From contig MESD01000021.1 of NCBI GenBank assembly GCA_001770815.1, positions 1-64,000 on the forward strand: DNA of 64,000 nt, in the 5' to 3' direction. This DNA is from Burkholderiales bacterium RIFCSPHIGHO2_12_FULL_69_20 (GTDB lineage Bacteria > Pseudomonadota > Gammaproteobacteria > Burkholderiales > Burkholderiaceae_C). The translations under genes and the position numbers were made by a program. The notes beneath the pieces are model-generated. The model was not told the origin of the DNA. It did not search any database and was given only the letters and a program-made list of their open reading frames with translations. Positions 35,662-44,493 of this stretch are shown in pieces; the stretch's first letter is position 1, and the number at the start of each line of letters is the position of its first letter.

Positions 35662-36198
35662 ATGAGCTTCAACACCGAAACCCACCCCGGCGTCTGCGCC
35701 GCCCCCGACGCCGCCACCCAGGGCTTTGTCTTCAACCACGCGATGTTGCGGGTCAAGGACCCGGCCATTGCGCTGGATTTCTACACCCGCGTGATGGGCC
35801 TGCGCGTGCTGCGCAAGCTCGACTTTCCGGAGATGAGCTTCTCGCTGTACTTCCTGGCCCATCTGCCGAGCGACAACGCCGTGCCCACCGACGACGGCGA
35901 GCGCATGGCCTGGACCTTCTCGCAGCGCGGCGTGCTCGAACTCACCCACAACTGGGGCACCGAGGGCCAGGCCGACTTCAAGTACCACGATGGCAATGCG
36001 CAGCCGCAGGGCTTCGGCCACATCTGCTTCTCGGTGCCCGACCTGGACGCGGCGGTGGCCTGGTTTGACCAGCACCAGGTGCCCTACGTGAAGCGGCCCG
36101 ACCAGGGCAAGATGAAGAACGTGGCCTTCATCAAGGACCCCGACGGCTACTGGATCGAGATCGTCGAGGCGGCCCGCCTGAAGCAGCTCGGCCGCTGA
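35662..36198 (+). CDS. gloA: Lactoylglutathione lyase (glyoxalase I)
   Basis: This 178-residue enzyme isomerises the hemithioacetal of methylglyoxal and glutathione to S-lactoylglutathione. All four metal ligands of a vicinal-oxygen-chelate fold are present: His26 (FNHAMLRV), Glu93 (GVLELTHNWG), His120 (GFGHICFSVPD) and Glu166 (GYWIEIVEA). The length fits the longer, eukaryote-like class, which uses zinc, rather than the 135-residue E. coli nickel class. It is transcribed behind the acyl-CoA dehydrogenase gene. Confidence 0.96.
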   Translation: MSFNTETHPGVCAAPDAATQGFVFNHAMLRVKDPAIALDFYTRVMGLRVLRKLDFPEMSFSLYFLAHLPSDNAVPTDDGERMAWTFSQRGVLELTHNWGTEGQADFKYHDGNAQPQGFGHICFSVPDLDAAVAWFDQHQVPYVKRPDQGKMKNVAFIKDPDGYWIEIVEAARLKQLGR

Positions 36199-36270
36199 TC
36201 GGGCTGCGCCGGCCCGGCGCTGCCGGCGGTCGCTACAGTCTGGCGCATTCCGCCCCCGAGGAGACCCGCG

Positions 36271-37275
36271 ATGCAAGTTGCCTTCTACGACCGTACCGGC
36301 CCCGCCGCCGAGGTGCTGCAGCTGGCCGACTGGCCCGAGCCGCAGCCCGGACCGGGCGAGTTGCGGGTGAGCCTGCGCTGGTCGGGCATCAACCCGTCGG
36401 ACGTGAAGAGCCGAGCCGGGCTACGCAGTTCGGTGCTGGCCTTTCCACGCATCGTGCCGCACAGCGACGGCATGGGCGTGGTCGACGCGGTGGGCGCCGG
36501 GGTGGATGCCGCGCGCATCGGCCAGCGCGTGTGGCTGTGGAACGCCGCCTGGGGCCGCGCCTTCGGCACCGCCGCGCAGTGCGTGGTGCTGCCGGCCGCG
36601 CAGGCCCAGCCGCTGCCCGACAACGTGGCCGACGAGGCCGGCGCCTGCCTGGGCATCCCCGCGCTGACCGCGTTGCATGCGGTGCTGCTGGGCAACGCCA
36701 ACGGCGGCGGCATCGCCGGCCAGCGCGTGCTGGTGACCGGCGGCGCCGGCGCGGTGGGGCACTACGCGGTGCAGATGGCCCACCTGTTGGGGGCACAGCA
36801 GGTGATCACCACCACCAGCACGCCCGAGAAGGCGGCGGCCGCGCGTGCGGCGGGCGCCGATGCCACGATCGACTACCGCCAGGCCGACGCCGCCGAGCAG
36901 GTGCGCCAGGCCACCGGTGGCCACGCCATCGACCGGGTGATCGACATGGACATCGCCTCCAATGCGGCGCTGGCGCTCGAGGTGCTGCGCCCGGGCGGTG
37001 ATTACGTGGTCTATGGCAGCGGCGCGTCGCCGTTTCAGCTGCCGTTCTTTCCGCTGATCGTCAAGAACCTGAACCTGCGTTTCTTCATCGTCTACAACCT
37101 GGCGCCGGCCGACCGTGCGGTGGCGCTGGCCGCGCTGGACGCGCTGCTGCGGCGCGGCCGCCTGCAGCACCAGATCGCTGCCCGCCTGCCGCTGGCGCAG
37201 ATCGCGCAGGCGCACGCGCAGGTCGAGCAAGGCCGCAGCCTGGGCAACGTGGTGCTGGTGATCCCTGCGGCGTGA
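36271..37275 (+). CDS. NADPH:quinone oxidoreductase / MDR-family zinc-free alcohol dehydrogenase
   Basis: This 334-residue medium-chain reductase has a GroES-like N-terminal domain (LRWSGINPSDVKSRAGLRS) and a Rossmann domain with VLVTGGAGAVGHYAVQMAHL. It lacks the catalytic zinc ligand set of true alcohol dehydrogenases, so the quinone oxidoreductase type is favoured. An upstream GAGGAG ribosome-binding site is clear at 8-13 nt before ATG 36271. It would reduce quinones or unsaturated carbonyls with NADPH. It follows gloA in the same direction and could share an aldehyde-detoxification role, which is an inference. Confidence 0.92.
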   Translation: MQVAFYDRTGPAAEVLQLADWPEPQPGPGELRVSLRWSGINPSDVKSRAGLRSSVLAFPRIVPHSDGMGVVDAVGAGVDAARIGQRVWLWNAAWGRAFGTAAQCVVLPAAQAQPLPDNVADEAGACLGIPALTALHAVLLGNANGGGIAGQRVLVTGGAGAVGHYAVQMAHLLGAQQVITTTSTPEKAAAARAAGADATIDYRQADAAEQVRQATGGHAIDRVIDMDIASNAALALEVLRPGGDYVVYGSGASPFQLPFFPLIVKNLNLRFFIVYNLAPADRAVALAALDALLRRGRLQHQIAARLPLAQIAQAHAQVEQGRSLGNVVLVIPAA

Positions 37276-37485
37276 GTCTGCCGCCGCGAAGGCGTGTGCC
37301 TTTGAGCGCGAAATGCTAAAAGATTGCGCCCGACCAACACAACACGCACCGCGCGGCCCAGAATCAAGTCAGGTTGATGCCCCCTGGCGGGGCGCTGGCC
37401 GACCAACCAGAAAGGGAGCCGCAGACGTGGTTGCACCAGGCGCAGAGCACTCGCTTCGCCCACGCCACCGGCGCCCCTGAGGCAC

Positions 37486-39579
37486 ATGGCCATCGATCAG
37501 TCGCTGCTGCAGCGCATCCTGCAAGAGTCACCGATCGGCATGGCGGTCATCGATGCCGACGGCATCTACCGCATCGTCAACCCCGCCTACGGCGCGCTCT
37601 ACGGCCATGCGCCGACCGAACTGGTGGGCCGCAGCTTCACCAGCGTCTTTCCCGAAGAACAGCGCGCGCGGGTGCTGGCCATGCACCAGGCCTTCTTGAA
37701 CGAGGGCGGCGCCTTCCGCGGCGAGACCGACGTGCTGCACCGCGATGGCCGGGTCTTCAGCGTGCTGGCCGAATCGGTGCGGGTGCCGGGCAGCGACGGC
37801 CGTGGTGAGCGTCTGGTGTATGTCGTCGACATCTCGCAGCGCAAGCGCATCGAGCAGGCGCTGCAGTCGTCGCAGCAGTTCCTGCAATCGGTGCTGGACG
37901 GGCTGACCGCGCATGTGTGCGTGCTCGACGAGGCCGGCGTCATCGTCGCCGTCAACCGCGCCTGGCGCGCATTTGCCGAGGCCAACGCCGGCCTGGCCGA
38001 GCGGGTGCACGAGGGCGCCAACTACCTGACCGCCTGTGCGCACGACCTGCGCGGGCCTGCCGTGGTTGACAGCGCCGAGGCCGGTCCGTTCCTGCAGCAA
38101 CTGCGCCAGGTGCTGGGCGGGCAGCGCCTCGGCTTCCAGCTTGAGTACCCCTGCCACTCGGCCACCGAGCAGCGCTGGTTCCTGGCGCGGGTGTCGCGCA
38201 TCGAAGGCAGCCAGCCGCCGCGCATCGTGGTGGCGCACGACAACGTCACCGCGCTGAAGCAGGCGCAGGAGACGCTGCGCGACAGCGAGGCGCTGCTGCT
38301 CGACCTGGCCGCGTCGATCCCGGGAGCGATGTTCCGGCTGGTCCACAGTGCCGACCGGCGCTGGCGCTTCGTCTACTTCAGCCCCGGCCTCGAGTCGTTG
38401 TTCGAGCTGACCCCCGCGCAGGCCTGTGGCGACATCCACACCCTGGCCCGCCACATCCTGCCCGAGGACCGGCCGGCGCATGACCAGTCGATCCGCGAGG
38501 CCGTGGCGGCAGGCCGGGTCTGGGAATACGAATACCGCATCCGCACCGCCAGCGGCCAGCTGAAATGGGTGCAGGCCAAGGCCAGCCCCAAACCCGGCGC
38601 CGATGGCAGCACAGTCTGGACCGGCGTGCTCACCGACGTGTCGCAGCGCAAGCACATGGAGGCGGTGCTCAAGGCCAGCGAAGAGAAATACCGCACGCTG
38701 TTCGAGACCGTGCCCCAGGGCGTGGTCTACCAGGACGCCAACGGCCGCATCACCTCGGCCAACACGGCGGCGCAGCGCATCCTGGGGCTCACGCTCGAGC
38801 AGATGCAGGGGCTGGGGTCGATCGATCCACGCTGGCACGCGCTGCACGAGGACGGCAGCCCGTTTCCCGGCGACCAGCACCCGGCGATGGTGGCGCTGCG
38901 CACCGGCCAGCCGGTCAGCAACGTGGTGATGGGCGTGTCGGTGCCCGACCGAGGCCACGCCTGGCTGCTGGTCAACGCCACGCCGCTGGTGCGCCAGGGC
39001 GTGGTGCAGGAGGTGTACGCCAGCTTCGAGGACATCACCGAGCGGGTGCTGATGAGCCGCGAGCTGCACCTGCAGGCCAGCACCGATTACCTCACCGGCG
39101 TGGCCAACCGCCGCGGCCTGATGGAGCGGCTGCAGCTTGAGTTCAAGCGCCTGCAGCAGCAGCCGAACCGGCGCTGCGCGGTGCTGGCCGCCGACCTCGA
39201 TCACTTCAAGCGCATCAACGACCAGTGGGGCCATGCCGCGGGTGACGCCGTGCTGCAGCATGTGGCCCGGCTGATGCGGCAGCTGACACGCCAGCGCGAT
39301 CTGGTGGCGCGCAGCGGTGGTGAAGAGTTCACCCTGCTGCTGCCCGAGGTGGATGCCGACGAAGCCCTGGCGCTGGCCGAGCGCCTGCGACAGCACCTGC
39401 AGGCCACACCGTTGCTGCACCAGGGCCAGTTGCTGCCCGTCACCTTGAGCCTGGGGGTCAGCCCGATGTCGGCGGCCGACGCGGCGGCCGAGGTGGCCCT
39501 GCTGCGCGCCGATCAGGCGCTCTACCAGGCCAAGGCCGCGGGGCGCAATCAGGTGAATTTGGCGCCGGCGCCGCGCTGA
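37486..39579 (+). CDS. Multi-PAS diguanylate cyclase (PAS-PAS-PAS-PAS-GGDEF)
   Basis: This soluble protein has 697 residues. It has several PAS domains (about residues 10-120, 130-255, 270-390 and 400-515), the first with DADGIYRIVNPAYGALYGH and the fourth with YQDANGRITSANTAAQRIL. A C-terminal GGDEF domain starts at DYLTGVANRRGLMERLQ and has the signature RSGGEEFTLLLPE. It should make c-di-GMP in response to a signal bound by the PAS domains. There is no membrane helix, so sensing is intracellular. It precedes the transporter-kinase gene by about 120 bp. The 210-bp spacer upstream holds one short hairpin (GCCCC-CTGGC-GGGGC, about 37379-37393) and no other clear element. Confidence 0.94.
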   Translation: MAIDQSLLQRILQESPIGMAVIDADGIYRIVNPAYGALYGHAPTELVGRSFTSVFPEEQRARVLAMHQAFLNEGGAFRGETDVLHRDGRVFSVLAESVRVPGSDGRGERLVYVVDISQRKRIEQALQSSQQFLQSVLDGLTAHVCVLDEAGVIVAVNRAWRAFAEANAGLAERVHEGANYLTACAHDLRGPAVVDSAEAGPFLQQLRQVLGGQRLGFQLEYPCHSATEQRWFLARVSRIEGSQPPRIVVAHDNVTALKQAQETLRDSEALLLDLAASIPGAMFRLVHSADRRWRFVYFSPGLESLFELTPAQACGDIHTLARHILPEDRPAHDQSIREAVAAGRVWEYEYRIRTASGQLKWVQAKASPKPGADGSTVWTGVLTDVSQRKHMEAVLKASEEKYRTLFETVPQGVVYQDANGRITSANTAAQRILGLTLEQMQGLGSIDPRWHALHEDGSPFPGDQHPAMVALRTGQPVSNVVMGVSVPDRGHAWLLVNATPLVRQGVVQEVYASFEDITERVLMSRELHLQASTDYLTGVANRRGLMERLQLEFKRLQQQPNRRCAVLAADLDHFKRINDQWGHAAGDAVLQHVARLMRQLTRQRDLVARSGGEEFTLLLPEVDADEALALAERLRQHLQATPLLHQGQLLPVTLSLGVSPMSAADAAAEVALLRADQALYQAKAAGRNQVNLAPAPR

Positions 39580-39702
39580 GCGCCATTCAGGTGCGCGATG
39601 AGCGTACTTGGTGCGGCCTGGGTCGTGCCGCGCGCGTGATTGGTGCGCGGCGGCCCGCGACAGCCCGCCCCCGGCTGGTGCGGATCTTGATGCAAATGCC
39701 GC

Positions 39703-42700
39703 ATGTCCCGCACCCTCGCCACGCCCCGCACGCCGCCGCAGCAGGTGGTCAAGTTCCGGCGTGACTACAACAGCTGGGTGGCCAGCGAGACGATGGAGGA
39801 CTACGCGCTGCGCTTCACGCCGCGCACCTTCCGCAAGTGGAGCGAATGGCGGGTGGCCAACACCGCCTTCGGTGCAGCCTCGTTCCTGATCCTGGAGGCG
39901 GTGGGCGCCACGCTGCTGGTGCAGTACGGTTTTGCCAACGCCGCGCTGGCGATCCTGGCCACCGGGCTGATCATCTTCGCGGCCGGGTTGCCGATCAGCG
40001 TTTACGCCGCGCGCCACGGTGTCGACATGGACCTGCTGACACGCGGCGCCGGCTTCGGCTACCTGGGCTCGACCATCACCTCGCTGATCTACGCCAGCTT
40101 CACCTTCATCTTCTTCGCGCTCGAGGCGGCGGTGATGGCCTACGCGCTGGAGCTGGCCTTCGACATCCCGCCGGCCTGGGGCTACGGCATTTGCGCGCTG
40201 GTGGTGATCCCGCTGGTCAGCCACGGCGTCACGGCCATCAGCCGGCTGCAGGTGTGGACGCAACCGCTGTGGCTGGCCATGCTGCTGCTGCCACTGGGCT
40301 TCGTGCTGTTCAAGGCGCCGGGCGAGCTGGCCGGTCTCACCGGCTTTGCCGGCATCGACGGCCGCAGCCCCGGCTTCAGCGGCCTGGGTTTCGGCGCGGC
40401 ACTGACCGTGGGCATCGCGCTGATCACCCAGATGGGCGAACAGGCCGACTACCTGCGCTTCATGCCCGAAAAGCGCCCCGGCCACGCCGCGCGCTGGTGG
40501 TTCGGCACGCTGATGGGCGGGCCGGGCTGGGTGGTGATGGGCGTGCTGAAGATGATGGCCGGCGTGACGCTGGCCTACCTGGCGCTGGCGCACATGGTGC
40601 CGCCCGAGCGTGCGGTCGACCCCAACCAGATGTACCTGGCGGCCTGGGAATACGTGTTCCCGAATTACAGCTGGGCGGTGGCGGCCACCGCGCTGTTCGT
40701 GCTGGTCAGCCAGCTCAAGATCAACGTCACCAACGCCTACGCCGGCAGCCTGGCGTGGAGCAACTTCTTCTCGCGCCTGACGCACCACCACCCCGGCCGG
40801 GTGGTGTGGGTGGTGTTCAACACCGTGATCGCGCTGGTGCTGATGGAGCTGAACGTGTTCCAGGCGCTGAGCCATGTGCTGGGCCTCTACAGCAACATCG
40901 CCATCGCCTGGATGATGACGGTGGTGGCCGATCTGGTGATCAACAAGCCGCTGGGCCTGAGCCCGCGGGGCATCGAGTTCCGCCGCGCCCACCTCTACGA
41001 CGTCAACCCGGTGGGCGTGGGCGCGATGGGCGTGGCCTCGGTGCTCAGCATCGCCGCGCACGGGGGCGCCTTCGGGCCGATGGCGCAGGCCTGGTCGGCG
41101 ATGATCGCGCTGGTGGTGGCGATGGTCGCGTCGCCGCTGATCGCCTGGGCCACCGGCGGGCGCTACTACCTGGCGCGGCGCACCGGCGCGGCGCGGCGCA
41201 TCGAGGCGACCGAGGTCGCCCGACCGGGCACTCCAACGGACGCTCCACCCGGTGCTTATCTCGGCGCACAGGCGCTGCGCCGCTGCACCATCTGCGAGCG
41301 CGACTATGAGCCAGAGGACATGGCCGCCTGCCCGGCCTACGGTGGCCTGATCTGCTCGCTGTGCTGCACGCTGGACGCCCGTTGCGACGATCTTTGCAAG
41401 CCGCAGGCACGGCTGTCGGCGCAGTGGCTGCGGCTGCTGCAGCGCCTGCTGCCCGCGCGCATGGCGCCGCAGCTGCAGGGTGGGCTGTCGGCCTACCTGC
41501 TGCTGATGTGCGGCGTGGTGCCGGGGCTGGCGTTGCTGTTCGGCGCGCTGTACGCGCTGGGCCTGCGCTCGCTGGGCACGCTGGACGCCATCAGCGCCGC
41601 GGCGGTGGCGCCGCTGCTGCGCGCCGGCTTCGGCCAGGCCTTTGCGGTGCTGCTGCTGATCGCCGGCATGGTGGCCTGGTGGGCGGTGCTGGCGCAGCGC
41701 AGCCGGGCGCTGGCGCAGGAAGAATCGCGCCGCCAGACCCAGGCACTGAACCAGCAGGCGCTGGCGCTGCATCAGCAGGCCGCCGCGCTGCGCCACGAGA
41801 TCGAATCGCACCAGCGCACCGATGCCCAGCTGCAGCAGGCCAAGGTGGTGGCCGATGCCGCCAACCAGGCCAAGAGCCGCTACATCACCGCCATCAGCCA
41901 CGAGCTGCGCACGCCGCTCAACAGCATCCTGGGTTATGCGCAGCTGCTGGAGGACGACCCGGCGATCCCGGCCCACCGCCGCGGCGCGGTGCAGGTGATC
42001 CGCCGCGGTGGCGATCACCTGCTGAGCCTGATCGAAGGCACGCTCGACATCGCCCGCATCGAAAGCGGCCGGCTGGCGCTGGAGCCCGGGCCGATGCACT
42101 TTGCCGAGGGCATGGACGAGCTGGTGCGGCTGTTCGAAGCCCAGGCGGCCGAGCGTGGCCTGCGCTTCGTGCACACCCGCACCGGCACGCTGCCCGAGCT
42201 GGTGCGCGCCGACGAGAAGCGGCTGCGCCAGATCCTGATCAACCTGCTGGGCAATGCGGTCAAGTTCACCCGTGTTGGTCAAGTGAGCTTGCGTGTCGAC
42301 TACGCGCGCGAGATGGCGCGTTTCGAGATCGAGGACACCGGTCCCGGCATGAGCGAGGCCGAGCTGGCGCAGGTGTTCGAGCCCTTCGTGCGCGGCACCG
42401 CGGCCGGCGGCAACGCCACCACCGGCACCGGGCTGGGGCTGACCATCGCGCGCATGCTCACCGGGCTGATGGGCGGCGAGCTCACCGTGCGCAGCACGCC
42501 GGGGCAGGGCAGCTGCTTTGCCGTGCGGCTCTATCTGCCCGAGCTGCAGGCCCGCGCCAGCCCGCGTGAAACGCGCCGCGCGCTGCGCCACACCGGCTAC
42601 CTGGGGCCGCGCCGGCGGCTGCTGGTGGTCGACAACGAGGAGGCCGACCGCCGCCTGCTGGTGGATCGGCTGGCGCCGCTGGGCTTCGAGCTGCTGCAGG

Positions 42701-43284
42701 CCGGATCGGGCGAGGCCGCGCTGGCGCTGCTGACGTCTTTGCGTGACGGCGAGCCCGTCGATGCGATGTTCCTCGACCTGGCCATGCCCGGCATCGACGG
42801 CTGGACCACGCTGCGCCGCCTGCGTGATCTGGGCCTGAGCGATGCGCCGGCGGCCATCGTCTCGGCCAACGCCTTCGACCAGGGGCTGGAGAACGACCTG
42901 GGCATTGCCCGCAGCGATTTCCTGGTCAAGCCGGTGCGCATGACCGAGCTGCAGGGCTGGCTGCAGCGCCGGCTGGGTTTGCAGTGGGTGGACGAGGCGG
43001 CGCTGCCGCCCGTCGAGGCGCCGGCCGCCGCGCTGGTGCCACCGCCCGCCGCGGCGCTGCAGGCACTGGCCGAACTGGTGCGCCTGGGTTACCTGCGCGG
43101 CATCCAGAAGAAGCTCGACGCCATCGATAGCGAGCACCCGGCCAGTGCCGCCTTCACCGCGCGGCTGCGTGCGCTGGCGCGGGGTTTCCAGCTCGATACA
43201 TTGGCGTCGACCCTTCAGACGGCGCTGGCCGAGGTCGACCCTGCCACCAACCCTGCCACCACCCGCCTGCCTGACGCTGCATGA
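39703..43284 (+). CDS. NCS1-type transporter fused to hybrid histidine kinase
   Basis: This 1193-residue protein joins an entire transporter to a signalling kinase. Residues 1-500 look like an NCS1 purine/pyrimidine/allantoin permease, with about twelve helices and motifs such as WSEWRVANTAFGAASFLILE, GVDMDLLTRGAGFGYLGST and SQLKINVTNAYAGSLAWSNF. Residues 528-565 form a dense cysteine cluster (CTICERDYEPEDMAAC, ICSLCCTLDARCDDLC). Two more helices (about 590-670) and a coiled coil precede a kinase with H-box SHELRTPLNSILGYAQLL (His733), N-box LINLLGNAVKFTR and G-boxes DTGPGM and GTGLGLTIAR. A receiver follows with phospho-acceptor Asp1025 (MFLDLAMPGIDGW), then a C-terminal helical domain. The stop overlaps the LuxR regulator start by 4 nt. 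By comparison with the transporter-kinase CbrA, it probably senses a transported substrate; a nitrogenous base or urea-pathway compound is inferred from the fold and neighbours. Transport itself may or may not remain. Confidence 0.93.
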   Translation: MSRTLATPRTPPQQVVKFRRDYNSWVASETMEDYALRFTPRTFRKWSEWRVANTAFGAASFLILEAVGATLLVQYGFANAALAILATGLIIFAAGLPISVYAARHGVDMDLLTRGAGFGYLGSTITSLIYASFTFIFFALEAAVMAYALELAFDIPPAWGYGICALVVIPLVSHGVTAISRLQVWTQPLWLAMLLLPLGFVLFKAPGELAGLTGFAGIDGRSPGFSGLGFGAALTVGIALITQMGEQADYLRFMPEKRPGHAARWWFGTLMGGPGWVVMGVLKMMAGVTLAYLALAHMVPPERAVDPNQMYLAAWEYVFPNYSWAVAATALFVLVSQLKINVTNAYAGSLAWSNFFSRLTHHHPGRVVWVVFNTVIALVLMELNVFQALSHVLGLYSNIAIAWMMTVVADLVINKPLGLSPRGIEFRRAHLYDVNPVGVGAMGVASVLSIAAHGGAFGPMAQAWSAMIALVVAMVASPLIAWATGGRYYLARRTGAARRIEATEVARPGTPTDAPPGAYLGAQALRRCTICERDYEPEDMAACPAYGGLICSLCCTLDARCDDLCKPQARLSAQWLRLLQRLLPARMAPQLQGGLSAYLLLMCGVVPGLALLFGALYALGLRSLGTLDAISAAAVAPLLRAGFGQAFAVLLLIAGMVAWWAVLAQRSRALAQEESRRQTQALNQQALALHQQAAALRHEIESHQRTDAQLQQAKVVADAANQAKSRYITAISHELRTPLNSILGYAQLLEDDPAIPAHRRGAVQVIRRGGDHLLSLIEGTLDIARIESGRLALEPGPMHFAEGMDELVRLFEAQAAERGLRFVHTRTGTLPELVRADEKRLRQILINLLGNAVKFTRVGQVSLRVDYAREMARFEIEDTGPGMSEAELAQVFEPFVRGTAAGGNATTGTGLGLTIARMLTGLMGGELTVRSTPGQGSCFAVRLYLPELQARASPRETRRALRHTGYLGPRRRLLVVDNEEADRRLLVDRLAPLGFELLQAGSGEAALALLTSLRDGEPVDAMFLDLAMPGIDGWTTLRRLRDLGLSDAPAAIVSANAFDQGLENDLGIARSDFLVKPVRMTELQGWLQRRLGLQWVDEAALPPVEAPAAALVPPPAAALQALAELVRLGYLRGIQKKLDAIDSEHPASAAFTARLRALARGFQLDTLASTLQTALAEVDPATNPATTRLPDAA

Positions 43285-44333
43285 CGCTGCCTGAACCCCC
43301 CACCCCGTCGCGCCATGCCCCGCCCGAGCCGCTGATGCATGCCGGTGGCGAGGTGGTGCTGATCGTCGACGACCTGCCCGACAACCTGTCGCTGCTGCAC
43401 GATGCACTGGACGACGCCGGCTACACCGTGCTGGTGGCCACCGACGGCCCCAGCGCGCTGGCGCGTGCGCGCCAGGCGCAGCCGGCCATCGTGCTGCTGG
43501 ACGCGATGATGCCGGGCATGGACGGCTTCGAGGTGGCGAGCCAGCTGAAGGCCGACCCGGCCACCGCGGCCATCCCCATCGTCTTCATGACCGCGCTGAC
43601 CGAGACCGAGCACGTGGTGGCCGCCTTCGGTGCCGGCGGGGTCGACTACGTCACCAAGCCGATCCAGCCGCGCGAGGTGCTGGCGCGCATTGCCGTGCAC
43701 ACCCAGGCCGCGCGGGTGCAGCGCCAGGCGCGCAATGCGCTGGACGCCTTCGGCCACGCCACGCTGGTGGTGCGGGCCCACGACGGCCGGCTGCTGTGGC
43801 AGACCGCGCTGGCGCGCACGCTGCTGCGGGACTACTTCGGCAGCGAGGGCCCGTTCGCCCCGGTGCCGCTGATCGACTGGCTGCGCCGCCAGGCCCAGGC
43901 CGCGGCGGCCGGCGGCGAAGCGCAGCCGCTGGTGTGCGCACGCGGCGGGCGCCGCCTGACGCTCGCGCTGCACGCGATGACCGGCGAGGTGGCGGCCAAC
44001 ACGGCGGCCGATGCGCCGCCGGGCAGCGACCCCGCCGACGAGCCGGGCGACGACGAGGCCGAATGGCTGATCGTCGCCAGCGAGGCCGACGACGCGGCGG
44101 TGCTCGACCGCATGGTGCAGCTGTTTCGCCTCACCGCGCGCGAGGCCGAGGTGCTGTACTGGGTGGCCAAGGGCAAGACCAACCGCGACGTGGGCGAGAT
44201 CCTGGGCGCCTCGCCGCGCACCGTCACCAAGCACATGGAGCACATCCTGCCCAAGCTGGGTGTGGAGACGCGCACCGCCGCGGCCGGTTTGGTACTGGCG
44301 CGGGTGCAGGGCTTCAGCGCCTCCCGCGGCTGA
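43281..44333 (+). CDS. Response regulator with REC and LuxR-type HTH domains
   Basis: This 350-residue regulator has an N-terminal receiver (VVLIVDDLPDNLSLLHDAL; phospho-acceptor Asp74 in IVLLDAMMPGMDGFE; Lys in YVTKPIQPREVL), a divergent middle region of about 130 residues and a C-terminal LuxR helix-turn-helix (LTAREAEVLYWVAKGKTNRD, then VGEILGASPRTVTKHMEHIL). It is translationally coupled to the transporter-kinase by an ATGA overlap, so it should be its output partner. The middle region has a PAS-like pattern (LDAFGHATLVVRAHDGRLLW), which is unusual between REC and HTH. The regulated genes are not known; the nearby urt operon is a plausible target. Confidence 0.94.
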   Translation: MTLPEPPTPSRHAPPEPLMHAGGEVVLIVDDLPDNLSLLHDALDDAGYTVLVATDGPSALARARQAQPAIVLLDAMMPGMDGFEVASQLKADPATAAIPIVFMTALTETEHVVAAFGAGGVDYVTKPIQPREVLARIAVHTQAARVQRQARNALDAFGHATLVVRAHDGRLLWQTALARTLLRDYFGSEGPFAPVPLIDWLRRQAQAAAAGGEAQPLVCARGGRRLTLALHAMTGEVAANTAADAPPGSDPADEPGDDEAEWLIVASEADDAAVLDRMVQLFRLTAREAEVLYWVAKGKTNRDVGEILGASPRTVTKHMEHILPKLGVETRTAAAGLVLARVQGFSASRG

Positions 44334-44455
44334 CAAGGTATGAACGAACCTGCTGCGCGGTCCGATCTTGCGCCTGCGTTGCTCGCCGTACGGGTGTACG
44401 GCTGCGCTACTCGACGCAACCTCGGACCGCTCGCGACGGTTCTTTCACACCTTGT
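44333..44455. repeat. 123-nt palindromic repeat between convergent genes
   Basis: The element starts at the stop codon of the LuxR regulator gene. Its outer arms of 18 nt (44333-44350 and 44438-44455) are inverted with two mismatches. Inner arms GCGGTCCGA/TCGGACCGC and a centre GCCGTAC-GGG-T-GTACGGC extend it, so the whole can fold as one long hairpin. A 17-nt half-copy (16 of 17 identical) occurs at 60980-60996, again exactly at a stop codon. The form is that of REP-like dispersed repeats; here it may also act as a two-way terminator. Confidence 0.75.
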
Positions 44456-44493
44456 GAAGGTCCAGTCCAAGCTTCAGGCCCGCGCGCAACCCG

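Noticed and set aside
37276-37485. c-di-GMP riboswitch before the PAS-GGDEF gene
   Set aside because: Known GEMM core motifs are not visible; only a short GCCCC/GGGGC hairpin was found.
37528-43407. Open frame of 1959 codons on the minus strand
   Set aside because: It lies antisense to the PAS-GGDEF and transporter-kinase genes and is rich in His, Gln, Arg and Gly without any domain. It is a shadow frame typical of very high GC DNA.
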